Origin: Tethya wilhelma
Taxonomy: Eukaryota; Porifera; Demospongiae; Tethyida; Tethyidae
DNA: 64,000 bases
Direction of reading: 5' to 3'
Assembly (NCBI GenBank): GCA_964030475.1
Contig: CAXIPT010000004.1
Coordinates: 2,555,327-2,619,326 of the forward strand
Shown here: piece after piece, positions 48,817 to 59,446 of the stretch
Numbering within the stretch: position 1 is the stretch's first letter
Layout of the letters: each line of letters starts with the position of its first letter
Translations under genes and position numbers: made by a program
Notes under the pieces: generated by a model
Databases searched by the model: none
Seen by the model: only the letters and a program-made list of their open reading frames with translations
What the model was told of the DNA's origin: nothing

Positions 48817-50455
48817 TTATCTGGTCAGTGGTATGGAGCAATATATTGTGTCATGGTCACTGTAATAGGTATCAAATACTTTAACTACAATGCTCTCACA
48901 AGGCTTGTTATAATACACATGGTCAATCAGTGTCCCTCTGTCTGTGGTTGGACTACTCACTAACTGCTTGAAGCCATGATTGGACATGATTCTGGAAAGG
49001 CCTTGGCTTGGTGTTCCTAGCATGTTGTCATTAAAATCTCCTAGCACAATGGTGGCAATACTAAGGTCTGACAGATGATTCAACAGTTCACTCAAAGTAG
49101 TTATAAGCTGTTGTATATCTGATGTGGGAGATCTATAAATTAACACAATTATCAAAGGGCTAGCATTAGTTAACAACACTCTAACCATAATACCTTCAAT
49201 TCCATTGGTAGCAAATGGTAGCACAGTGTCAGGTCTGAGGGTATTGCTAACACTCATCAACACACCACCTTTGTTATCATGTGACACTCTGTCAGATCTA
49301 TACACAACATGGTCAGGGTGTAGCACTGGGGAAGGCTGGGATGGGGTTAGCCAAGTCTCACAGAAGCACAGTACACTAGCATAATTCAACATGTGATCAT
49401 TCTCAATGTCAACCAACTTAGCAGAAATTGAACGAACATTCAACAGTGCAATAGTCACGTGGGAGTTACACAGTGATACACATTGTAGCTTTGTAGGGGC
49501 TGGTAACACATTTTGAGTAAGTCTGGACATTTCATCTTGTACATCAGTGCTTTTCTTGATAGCAGAGGCATTAAAGTTCACAATATGTAGCCCTTGCAAT
49601 GACTTCACTCTACTGAATGCTACATAGGCTTGTCCTGGACTGAAACGGCCTCCCTTCATATCAACAACAATTTCATCAAGAGTTAAGCCTTGCACTTTAT
49701 GGATTGTAGTGGCCCATGCTAATGTCAAAGGGAACTGTAGCCGGGTGACTTCAGAACCACGTCTGCCCTTTGCTAGAAACACAACTTCATGCTTTGCAAT
49801 TGGAACAGCATTAGGGTGTTCATTACGGTACATACTTTGCTGGATTGCTTGTGAACCAACTCGACTATTGTCAAACTTAACTAGCACTGTTTTGACATCA
49901 TTACTGCTATTGGTAACAATGTGTACAACCTCTCCCCTGGCTCCATTAACAAGGCCATCTGATACATTAACATTAGTTGTCAACATCACACGGGCACCAA
50001 CAGCTAAGTTAAGCACACCATGTAAACCACCAGTCTCTGATCTATTGCAGGACAATGTAGAGAGATTTATGTGGGATGTCTGACCAGCTACTGCATCTGA
50101 GGCATTGATACAATACTGTCGGCTCTTTTCAGCTAAATCACTCAACATGTGTGCGTTGTGACTGTCAACATCCACATTCAATCTGTACACATGCAATGCT
50201 AGCTTTGGGTAATCAGGCCTGTCTGGTTTAGTTACTCTGGACTTGAGGATTGCAATGTCTTGAGGGGTACAATCATTTGTTCTGACTCTACACAAGAGTT
50301 CACAGAATGCATAGTCATCTTTCTGCCGCATTATTTCAGTAAGTTCAGCCATCTTGAACTCATCTTTCCATAGGGACCCAGACTTGTATAATTTGGCATA
50401 AGAATCACCAACTGTACTGAACAATTGTGACCAGTCTACACTAAGACCCCCGGAA
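48817..50455 (-). pseudogene. Helentron helicase C-terminal half fused to APE-like endonuclease
   Basis: 535 or more codons. The first part has the PIF1-type helicase C-terminal motifs: VGARVMLTTNVN, ATTIHKVQGLTLDEIVV and AYVAFSRVKSLQGL. The second part, from about residue 325, is an exonuclease-endonuclease-phosphatase domain of the non-LTR type: LLNVRSI, CETWLT, YRSPTS, LGDFND and a terminal SDHDTIYC. This fusion is characteristic of Helentrons. The frame is open, but the N-terminal helicase (Walker A) and Rep nickase are absent upstream, where unrelated sequence starts near 50460. It cannot act alone. Confidence 0.82.
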
Positions 50456-50855
50456 GTACATACTATTTATCGAACATTTGGGGTTTGTATGGAGCATATG
50501 GGAGATAATGAGATTCATACTACACGTGGCAAGTTGTAAATTAGCTGTTATTTCTACCAGCTATAACTCGTGTTCAGGACTAGTCCAGTTAAAACCAGTA
50601 TGATTTTTGAGTAGAGAAGGCCAAGCGCTTTCGATTGATCCCAAGTTTTAGCAAGATAAGTCATATGAAAATGTAAAGTACACTTATGTAGCTAGCTACC
50701 TTGGCATGGAGAAGAGAACTTTGAATTTTGATCAAATCAGTAATAGACACATATGAAGCTCAAGCTATACATTTTTAGACTNAGGTTTACTGCTGGTACA
50801 TGTAATGGCTTGTAGCAGCTATGTGCATGTATTTCTCATTGACTGGCACTAGTCN

Positions 50856-52383
50856 GGCTGGCCACTGGCTGCCTTCCGGCCTCAGTGCCCGGCTATATCT
50901 TTGTACGAGCTTGCATGCCTGCACACATGTATATATAGCCAGCACCGGTGGGCTCTATGAGCCTGCACCTGTTTCCTGACTCAGTATATGCCTGCTGTAT
51001 TTCTGATCTGCCCACCTTCTGCTTCAGTGGGCTCTATATGAGCCTGCCACTGCTTCCTGCCTCAGCGTATGCCTGCTGTACTGCTGATCTGCCTGCCTTC
51101 TGCTTCAGTGGGCTCTATATATGAGCCTGCCACTGCTTCCTGCCGCCGGCTATACTGCTGATCTGCCTGCTTTCTGCTTCAGTGGGCTCTATGAGCCTGC
51201 CACTGCTTCCTGCCGCCGGCTATACTGCTGATCTGCCTGCTTTCTGCTTCAGTGGGCTCTATGAGCCTGCCACTGCTTCATGACTCCTGCCATACTGTTG
51301 ATCTGCCTGCCTTCTGCTTCAGTGGGCTCTATGAGCCTGCTACTGCTTCATGACTCGGCGTATGCCTGCTATACTGTTGCTCTGCCTGCTTCAGTGGGCT
51401 CTATGAGCCTGCCACTGCTTCATTACTCGGCATATGCCTGCTATACTGCTAATCTGCCTGCCTTTTCTTCAGTGTACTGCATGCTAATCTGGCTGCCTTT
51501 TGCTTCAGTGGGCTCTGTATATACAGGCCTGCCACTGCTTCCTATAGTCTTGCTGCTACTTCTTGCTTTGTGGTAGAAGCCCCTGTGTTCTAGTACTGCT
51601 TGGTTGCCTGCTATATACCCTCTAGCTCAAGCTATGGCTTCTGACAGTTGGCCTACCTCCCCCCAGCCAGCCCTGCAATATCACATTCTATAGATTAGAA
51701 TGGAGATGGGCTGGTGGAGGCTGCCAGGTCGACCAAAACCGCCAGACTAGCTATATGGCTACCTACACCGCACAAAATACTAGTAAAGAGCAACTTACTC
51801 GATCCAGAACTAGTGCCCGTTGATGACGTCACCGATGAAACTGTGGTGCCACTGTGGACCGTGGCAGACCCCCCACCGTGAGCTGATGACTGGCCAGCAC
51901 CACGGTCAATAGCTGCCTGGATCCTAGCATCAATGGCCGTCATTATCCCTGCTAGGGAGGATGACACAGCAACTTGGACCGAATTGGCCACCATGGCATT
52001 GAGGACGTTGAGGCTGGCTGCTGCTTGGGTGGGGTCCACGACCCGTGGCGTAACATTGCTGGCTGACGAGGAGGGTAGACTTCGCGATACCGGCGGGGTT
52101 TCCTCCGAGTCTGACATACTTAGACAAGAAGCTGAAGTTTAAAGCACAAATTTTTAGTTGACAGCTGGTTAGTTCAGTGTCCAATTGGCGGCACGAGGAG
52201 CAGCTAATTAAATTAGTTGACAGCTGGTTAGTTCAGTGTCCAATTGGCGGCACGAGGAGCAGCTAATTAAATTATGCACTATGCGCATGCGCAAACCACA
52301 CCCATAACCCACCAGGCGTACCCAGCCAACCCATCCTGCTCCTCCCTGTTAACTCCGTTTAACTAACGTTAAACTACATTGAA
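50856..52383 (-). mobile_element. Inverted 5' fragment of the YR retrotransposon
   Basis: Matches 23752-25880 in reverse orientation but lacks the 572-bp MITE, so it preserves the ancestral empty site and an intact Gag start (MSDSEETPPVSRS, 52117 downward). It also contains the minisatellite. A 60-bp stretch near 52155-52275 is duplicated in tandem. It begins directly after a single N at 50855. It sits between the two halves of the Helentron. Confidence 0.85.
51786..52117 (-). CDS. YR element Gag exon 1, undamaged copy
   Basis: Begins MSDSEETPPV and continues through SSSASNVTPRVVDPTQAAAS and the NVLNAMVANSVQVAVSS helix to a Ser/Thr-rich end near 51786-51800, where homology to the other copy's donor region occurs. 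No second Gag exon follows, so it is an isolated fragment. It shows what the exon at 23967 encoded before interruption. Confidence 0.6.
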
Positions 52384-52568
52384 TCACGATCTCTGAAATT
52401 ATATTGCCGATATACGGTTTTCTAAATTTTCGTGGAGAAAATTTTCGTGATACAAGCTTACGGTCAAATCACGAAATTCACGAAAATAGTTATTGTACCA
52501 CGAAAATTTGGAGCTATACGGTATTTAGCTGCATGGTACAAGCAAGCTACAATGAATATCATTAATAA

Positions 52569-54274
52569 CTAGGCACATACAAAGCATGGGTGGGGCGAGC
52601 CTGAGCGAAATTTGGGTAGACTTGTATGAACAAGCTACATAGTGATAATCTTACTCTGCTTTAGCTAGAATAGATTACCTATTGTTGATCAATCTGTTGA
52701 TCAATGAGTTTGAGCTATGGCTTGAGATGCTGAGCAACTCTCATATTGAATTGCCCAGAGATCAGGATAAACTGATTGGATTTATCTGGTCCTGTCTACT
52801 GTAACATGTGTCTACTTACAATAATGAATTGCTGTATACTCTATCAACCGCAACAATTATGACTGTTTTACCATACACACAGAGGCTGGACTGGTCCTGT
52901 CTTGGTCTATTTTAACTGGTCTTTTGCTTTCCTGCTCTATAGCTATTCTCTGCTCCTTTTTTTTTGTTCCATCATTCATCAGTGATGTCCTGACAGCTAC
53001 AGTATGCTTGATCTGTCTTCAGAAGATGGCCATGACTCAGACCATGATTACCTATGCTCAGACTGGACCTATTTTTTGCTTTTGTTGCTTGATTGTTTGC
53101 TCCATTGCTGCTCTCTATATTTGCAGGTCTGAGATGGTCTTCTTCGCTGGAAACTAGCCGCTGACTGGTCTATTTCGTTCCGTTTTTACTTCTCTCAACT
53201 CTGACTAGTCTCCACGTGTTTCTCTCCAACTTTTCTCATGCATGGGAATTCGTTAAATTAAAACATACGGAAATGCGCGAATTGACGTACGAGCGCGAGC
53301 TAGCTTCCGGTTTGATTGAGACTATTTAGAAATGCGCGGAAAGACGTACGGGACAGACAGACACACAAACAGACACCGCGAGCTGCCGACATGACTAAGA
53401 GGGGGCTCGCTCAGGCTCGCCCCAATTAGTAGACTAGGCACATGCAAAGCATGGGTGGGGCGAGCCTGAGCGAAACTTGGGTAGACTTGTATGAACAAGC
53501 TACATGTGATACTCTGCTTTAGCTAGAAATTAGAATAGATTACCTATTGTTGATCAATCTGTTGATCAATGAGTTTGAGCTATGGCTTGAGATGCTGAGC
53601 AACTCTCATATTGAATTGCCCAGAGATCAGGATAAACTGATTGGTTTTATCTGGTCCTGTCTACTGTAACATGTGTCTACTTACAATAATGAATTGCTGT
53701 ATACTCTATCAACCGCAACAGTTATGGCTGTTTTACCATACACACAGAGGCTGGACTGGTCCTGTCTTGATCAATTTTAACTGGTCTCTTGCTTTCCTAC
53801 TCTATAGCTATTCTCTGCTCCTTTTTTTTTTGTTCCATCATTCATCAGTGATGTCCTGACAGCTACAGTATGCTTGATCTGTCTTCGGAAGATGGCCCTG
53901 ACTCAGACCATGATTACCTATGCTCAGACTGGACCTATTTTTTGCTTTTGTTGTTTGATTGTTTGCTCCATTGCTGCTCTCTATAATTGCAGGTCTGAGA
54001 TGGTCTTCTGCGCTGGCAGCTAGCCGCTGACTGGTCTATTTCGTTCCGTTTTTACTTCTCAGTCTCAACTCTGACAAGTCTCCACGTGTTTCTCTCCAAC
54101 TTTTCTCATGAGAATTAAAACATACGGAAATGCGCGAATTGACGTACGAGCGCGAGCTAGCTTCCGGTTTCATTGAGACTATTTAGAAATGCGCGGAAAG
54201 ACGTACGGGACAGACAAACAGACACCGCGAGCTGCCGACATGACTAAGAGGGGGCTCGCTCAGGCTCGCCCCAA
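52569..54274. mobile_element. Tandem pair of 850-bp TIR units (GGGGCGAGCCTGAGCG)
   Basis: Unit 1 is 52569-53433 and unit 2 is 53434-54274, nearly identical. Each begins CTAGGCACAT followed by GGTGGGGCGAGCCTGAGCGA and ends with the inverted TCGCTCAGGCTCGCCCC. Head-to-tail MITE duplication is the simplest reading. A third partial terminus occurs at about 54320. Hydrophobic open frames inside both units are conserved only because the DNA is, and have no recognisable domain. Confidence 0.8.
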
Positions 54275-54636
54275 TAAAGATCGTCAGTACTACTAGGGGA
54301 ATGCACCGTGCATTGAAGGGCGAGCCGGAGCGATCGCGACGATAATTAAACTAGTGACGATGTTAAAACATCAAAGGGGCGAGCCGTATTCATTGCTATG
54401 TAGTAAATTTAATGATTAAGATAATGTAAATTACATGAATAGATATTGATGCTACCTTAGCTATACAACACACATAAAAATACAAAAAGCTGAATAATCA
54501 AAACCTTGAACAAATGAACTGAAACTTGAAAAGGTAGATACAGCATGACTCACTGAGCAGCATGATTCAATTGCTATATAGTTGTTCAAGAACTGACAGA
54601 CTGGTAAATGTGCTAGTATAGGCTGAGCCAGCAGTA
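54275..54636. other. Spacer, no gene recognised
   Basis: AT-rich, with GGGCGAGCC motifs near its left end that echo the adjacent tandem units. No coding or structural signal. Confidence 0.6.
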
Positions 54637-56937
54637 CTATATACCTGTTCTTTTTTGCCTCTTTTCTCTACTCAGCTGTGCGGGTANAGCAGTGAATAAA
54701 TAGTCTAGATCTTTGGCAAATCTCCCATCAACATCTAGGAGTCTCTGATTGAAATACTTGCGATAGGTAAGCTTTCTAGGTCTTACATTGTGGAAACAAC
54801 CATCTCCGTAACAGAACTTGTCAGGATTGGACATTAACTCAAAGTCTTTGTCAGTATGTATACACTTTGGCTTCTCTCCTTCACAAGGTGCAATATTGAC
54901 AATGGCATCGGGGTTTTCAACTGACATCATACTAGCACTAGGACCACCAGTAATGCTTGCTGTATGTTTATCACCCTCTTCAATAACATCATCATTCAAG
55001 GCAGTTTGGGTGCTATCTTTATCATTCATAACAGATTCGCTATTGCTTGGAGGTTTCTGAGGAGAGCTATCACTCTTTTCAGAATTGACAGAAGTTCTAT
55101 CAGACTGAGTACTAGTACTTCTCACTAGAGCAACATAATGGTACTGCATGACAAGGCCAACATTAACTTCATTATGACTCACACTATTCATGGGAGTTAT
55201 AGCAACAGTGTTTGTGTACTGATCAGTTACACTCAAGACATTGATAGTAATATGGAACATGTTACACAAGGCAGCTAGGATAATATTGTCACCCCAGGCA
55301 CCACGTCTGACTCTATTGACATATTTATTCCACATTAACTCAGTTCTTCTATCAGGATCTGTTTCTGAAGCTATGAGGGCATCATCTTCATTAGGGGCTT
55401 CAGTATCAGCATTGTATCTATTGTCAGTTTCAATGGCTTCAGATACAAAGTGACAGTAGTCATCTTTATGGGCTTCTAAATGATCTGCCACCATTTGTCT
55501 CAGTTCACTACTATTGCTTGCATCACATATTCCCAGAGCTGTTAGCTGGACTTGTACTGAATTGTACACACAGTCTCCATTTGCAGACACATCATGAATT
55601 TGAAAACCACTTCTGTTTGCTTCAACTCTTAGGGATTCAAATGCTCTTATGAGTTGGGCATGCTCATCATCACTGTCATCATTAGATGGTTCATCAACAT
55701 CCATAAGCTCAGTGCTCTCTTGGATTGAATTCAAGGCAGATTGGAAATTAGTCTGGGGACTAGGGTCACATTCCATAGTATCAGGCTGTGTATTACATTG
55801 TTTAGGCTGTGTATCAGAATGATCAGGCTGTGTGTCAGGAAGATTAAGTAGACTACTGAACAATTCAGGATCATTACTGATGGCATCATCAACCCAATCA
55901 TTGTTAATGGATATTTCTTCATACAATGGGTTATTGGCTTTCAACCATTTCAAGGCATTTATAAGCTTCTCAGGAGTTACATAGCCATACATGTAGTGTC
56001 CCTTGTACACAAGCTTACGTTTGAACTTAAGTGGAATCAGTTCAGATTGGGAAGGCAACCGGGGCAACACAGTGCACACATTATCTATCTTGGTAGGAAC
56101 ATTAACAGCTGGACCATGGATGGATCTCTGTTTGCCAGAGGGTAATGCTACCATCTTCATAAATGGAACACGCAATGAAATCAATCTGGCTTCGAGCTCA
56201 TTCAAACACGATAGCTCAGGAGGAACAGTACACAATTTTAGCCCATTAGCTTTGGACAATAGTGGCATGTTACCTCTGGATAATGCTGAATGACATGTTT
56301 TACACACATAACAGTTTCCATTTGGACTTACACGTTTATGCTCTGGATTAAACACACTTTCTAGCACATCATCACTAGCCTTGGTATACTTGTCTCTTTG
56401 AAAGTCCACTACACTTTGACGGTACATCATTCTATGGCAGGACATGCATACATAGTCTGGACCAGTCTCAACTTTAGACAAAAAGCTGTCAATTGCTGAT
56501 TTTACAGAAACACTTGATGCTCGTTTGGATGCCATAGCCTGTTTGTTCTGAACTCTATACTGCTGCTTAACACTATCACTGTCATTTGCTCGTTTCGTTG
56601 CCATATTTAACTTATTGCTCAATCTACGGTCAACTCTCTGTTGTTCTGACTCATTAGCACGCTTGGATATTTTTGATCTACAATCAAGTATTTGACGATT
56701 AGCCCTCTGTTGCTCAGTTTCACTAGCTCTTTTGGCAGCTTTTCGATTCTTGTCTTGGTTTCTACGGTTTATTACATCACACATGCTCTCCATTGACCTT
56801 AAAGCTTGCATTTGAGACTTCTTACTAGGCACACGGACTCTCTTGGTGCGTCTTAATGCAAACACATGGCCACAATCACAACATAATCTTTTTATATGGT
56901 TAACACCGGAACATTCAGGGCAAATTTTGTTAGACAT
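54637..56937 (-). pseudogene. Helentron N-terminal protein with DUF6570-like and OTU domains
   Basis: 766 codons starting MSNKICPECSG. The N-terminal part has zinc-finger Cys pairs (CPEC, CCDC) and repeated KRASE/KRANES basic motifs, like other Helitron proteins. Residues of about 155-330 (CMSCHRMMYRQSV, CKTCHSALSRGNMP, LSCLNELEARLISLRVPF) match the Helitron-associated region I know as DUF6570. Residues of about 445-620 form an OTU cysteine-protease domain: ANGDCVYNSV with Cys456, WGDNIILAALC, and the His in YHYVALV. The frame leaves homology after DYLFTA at an N (54687), so Rep and helicase are lost. The OTU domain may counter ubiquitin-based host control; this is inference. Confidence 0.78.
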
Positions 56938-57299
56938 GATTCAAACACAACAAAATTGCTATTGGAGTGCAAAATCAAGTAACTCACAACAAAGAGAACT
57001 CTTAAGGAGCAGATTCAAGCAGATACAAACAGCAGGTCGGACCTCAAATGATAGCAGTCGGAACCACGTGTATTTTCTAAATATCGCACTCTCCTACCTG
57101 GGCGTATACAATAGGCGTGGCCGAGGGCGTGGCGTAAGCTTAACGCTCAGAAAATAGTACAAAGGGCTTGGATCTCAGCAAGTACAGTGTTTTGCAAGAT
57201 TCTACACAACAAATTTCAAGATAATTTCGATTCATGAACGTAAGTATCTTCCGTTTGGATCATAGAGCTGCCATTCTTCAGATAATCTAGTAACAGACA

Positions 57300-57359
57300 G
57301 ACACACACACAAAACGACTACCGTAACCCTCTGCACGTGCTACGCACGCGCCGAGGCTT
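57300..57359. repeat. Helentron 5' terminus with (AC)n and subterminal repeat
   Basis: An AC-repeat tract is followed by CGCACGCGCCGAGGCTT. The reverse complement matches the partial copy at 19478 and the inverted motif at the left end near 46811. Confidence 0.65.
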
Positions 57360-57650
57360 AATAATACAGAGTCGGATTATATCAAGACTATAGTGTATTG
57401 GTCAAAAAAATATTAAATAATAAAAAAAAAGAAAGACCCAGCTAATTGTATAAGGATAGTTTTTGGGGAGTTGTTAATTGGTACTTTGAAGTCAAGTTGA
57501 AAGAGTGCATAAAAACCACAAGAATGCTTTGATGGTTTCTCCCCTCTGATCAACCATCCTGGGGAGAACCCTGAACTATGACATTGTTTGAAGTCAATGT
57601 GCAGTACAAACCATACAATCATGATCATTGATGTTGTTTCTTGTTCACAG

Positions 57651-57783
57651 AGTTGGTAGCAGGGGGATCATGAACCCACTACCAGATGAAGGAAGAGCTG
57701 CACTGGAAATGATGAGAGATGAGATGAACTCAAAACGAGGACCACAAGAACAAAAATTAGTGATTAATATTATCAGGCCATAA
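57651..57783 (+). CDS. NLR cap exon (assigned to NLR3)
   Basis: 133 nt, phase 2 in, encoding VGSRGIMNPLPDEGRAALEM, then MRDEMNSKRG and a VINIIRP end. Compared with the NLR2 cap it has three extra codons at its start and a changed C-terminus, but stays in frame. The intron sequence just upstream continues the NLR3 intron across the Helentron insertion, which supports the assignment. Confidence 0.8.
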
Positions 57784-57932
57784 TTATAGATTGTTTGGAC
57801 AATAACTTTATTCATGTGTATAATATTATATCATGAACATAGTGAAAAAAACTTCCGCCCCACAAGAATCTGGATAGGCGTGGTACAAGTGCTTCCTGTA
57901 GACTAGTGAAGAAAGGGGCGTCTCCTCTTTCA

Positions 57933-58133
57933 ATGGAGCAAGAACCAGCTTCATTCGTCCCAGCCAGGCCTGACTATCAACCTGAAGACCTCCCTCTGAC
58001 ACTAGCAGAGCATCATGGTGTGTTGTGTCACATTCTAGAACTCCATGCCGTGAAATGGAGAGAGATAGGCCTACACTTGGGCCTCCTACCTGGACACTTC
58101 CAATCTTTGAATATCGAAGTACTAAACCCATAG
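57933..58133 (+). pseudogene. NLR4 Death exon fragment
   Basis: Begins EQEPASFVPARPDYQPED and matches the other Death exons up to GLHLGLLPGH (58098), then breaks off and stops at 58131. The ancestral start codon position reads GGG (AAAGGGGCGTCTCC against AAAATGGCATCTC). The only usable ATG is 57933. The region is otherwise organised like the junction between the truncated NLR and NLR3, so it is a third tandem copy of that junction. Confidence 0.82.
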
Positions 58134-58264
58134 TGGATCAGGAATAATAGGAGAAGAGCTAGTGCATATTTAACGTTAACACCGTATGGCACCTCAAGCA
58201 ATGTCCTGATATTTTACATCCTTATAGCTAATTTTAGACAACCGCATTCTTTGTTCACTGTTAG

Positions 58265-58376
58265 GAGGAACAATATTTACGCTGAAGGAAGAGCCGCACT
58301 AGAAGGGACAAGAGATGAAAGATCAGGCAAAAGGGAAAAAAGAATTATTTCAATTAAATGTCTTAAAAACTTTTGA
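58265..58376 (+). pseudogene. Divergent NLR cap exon
   Basis: After a GTTAG acceptor, a phase-2 exon reads RNNIYAEGRAALEGTRDERS and ends CLKNF. It matches the EGRAALE core of the other cap exons but is otherwise quite different, so it derives from a more distant NLR paralogue. No LRR exon lies between it and the Death fragment. Confidence 0.7.
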
Positions 58377-58549
58377 TGCTAGTACAGGTGCACAAAAATA
58401 CTAAAAATTTATTATCTAATTATACCATAAATGTGAGTAATAAGTTTTGATTGAGTTTGAGATTTACAATTTATGTCACAATTTCATGGATGGAGGACAT
58501 TCGGAAAGACGAGTGTCTGCAGCTTCTCAGAGTCATCACCTGAGGGAAG

Positions 58550-58564
58550 TATGTGTGTGTGTGT

Positions 58565-58598
<34 letters not shown>

Positions 58599-58600
58599 AT
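58550..58600. repeat. (GT)n microsatellite
   Basis: About 45 nt of GT repeats with one ACGT interruption. Confidence 0.9.
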
Positions 58601-58964
58601 GTTACATAATTATATAAACTGAAATAGCAAATCTAGGATCTGGTGTGCTGACTTGGCAATTTAAATTGCTAAATCAGCAGTATAGTTCACCAATCTGGAT
58701 CTAAAGATCTATTCCCAATATCAGTTCCTGGACAAAATAATGCCTTGTGTTCTAATAAATGCCCACCACTACTATCACTCACCAACACACTTGATGCTAA
58801 TTGTCACCAGTCTCTAGTGCTGCTCAACTCCTATTAGTTTCGTCTGAACCTGATCACATGAGCTGAAAATGACACGCCCACCATCAGCTACAAGGATCCT
58901 AAATATGGTAAAAAATAAATAACTTCCACTATGTCTCCCTATCAACATATAATATAGATATATT

Positions 58965-59178
58965 ACCGTATAGCAGGAAATTTTTATGGGGGAAAATTTT
59001 TGCGAATTTTGCAGTTTGGCAGCTTTCCGTGAAAAATTTCCCCCATGGAATTTTGTAAGGTACGAGGTCGTCACGTGATGTTGAGACGCAAGCGCAATCC
59101 ACGAAAAATTTCCCCACGAATTTCTATTCAAGACAAAAACGCAAAAATTTTCCCCCGCGAAAAATTCCCGCTATACAG
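58965..59178. mobile_element. MITE, TATAGCGGGAAATTTT family
   Basis: Ends are CCGTATAGCAGGAAATTTTT on the left and GAAAAATTCCCGCTATAC on the right, with the typical GAAATTTTCC/GCAAAAATTT inner blocks. Full-length, non-coding. Confidence 0.7.
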
Positions 59179-59189
59179 TATGCAGTATT

Positions 59190-59440
59190 GTTAACTCACC
59201 AGAAGATGAGTAGTGAGGGTATTATACTCATCTAGTCATGAATTCAATTGCCAGCTGGGCGAAGTTAAAGCCATGCACACGACAGCTGTTCCAACAGATG
59301 AACCCTCACCTCCAGCAGATACTCCCTGAGGGGAAGGGTGTGTGATGGTGTGATGGTGTGAAGGGTGTGACAGTATGAGGGGTGTGATGGTGTTAGGGAA
59401 TCTGAGTGTGATGGGTGTAATTATACAAGGTAAGTGAGAG
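59190..59440 (-). pseudogene. FAM193: Relic of FAM193 intron 5 and exon 6
   Basis: After a CCCCTCAG acceptor the minus strand reads GEYLLEVRVHLLEQLSC (from 59330), matching exon 6 at 6506. It then degenerates with a frame break and stops but keeps a GTGAGT donor near 59200. The preceding 59331-59440 resembles the CA/TC-rich intron 5. It lies downstream of FAM193 exon 10, so it belongs to an additional, older copy. Confidence 0.75.
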
Positions 59441-59446
59441 AGTTCT

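Larger units (their letters stand above)
46791..57359 (-). mobile_element. Helentron (Helitron2-type) insertion with nested elements
   Basis: Boundaries come from the uninterrupted intron of NLR2: homology ends at 46790 and resumes at 57360, with AATAAT on both sides. The element reads on the minus strand. Its 5' end starts AAGCCTCGGCGCGTGCGTAG (57359 downward). Its 3' end has the inverted copy GCGCCGAGGCTT followed by a small hairpin, GCACC-AAA-GGTGC. Subterminal inverted repeats plus a 3' hairpin are Helentron traits. It encodes an N-terminal protein part with OTU (54637-56937) and a helicase-endonuclease part (48817-50455). The Rep domain and first helicase motifs are missing between them. 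Confidence 0.75.
40180..57783 (+). pseudogene. NLR3: Death-NACHT-LRR gene, frameshifted and insertion-bearing
   Basis: Exons are 40180-40560 (Death), 40734-42393 (NACHT), LRR exons 42532-42615, 43498-43581 and 44732-44815, then a cap exon 57651-57783 ending VINIIRP. From exon 2 onward all phases fit. The Death exon carries two extra bases (AT near 40283-40286, CATCATATGGTG against CATCATGGTG in NLR2). The MASLS start therefore runs into a stop near 40309, and a conventional product would lack the Death domain unless translation restarts. The last intron is 12.8 kb because a Helentron-type insertion (46791-57359) sits in it. An N at 41666 adds an odd codon. It could be an expressed NACHT-LRR protein or a decaying gene. 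Confidence 0.8.

Noticed and set aside
52924..53157. Hydrophobic 72-77-codon frames in both tandem units (also 53641-53859)
   Set aside because: The two frames are not the same length or start, and they track DNA repeats. Chance open frames in T-rich sequence are likelier than a small membrane protein.
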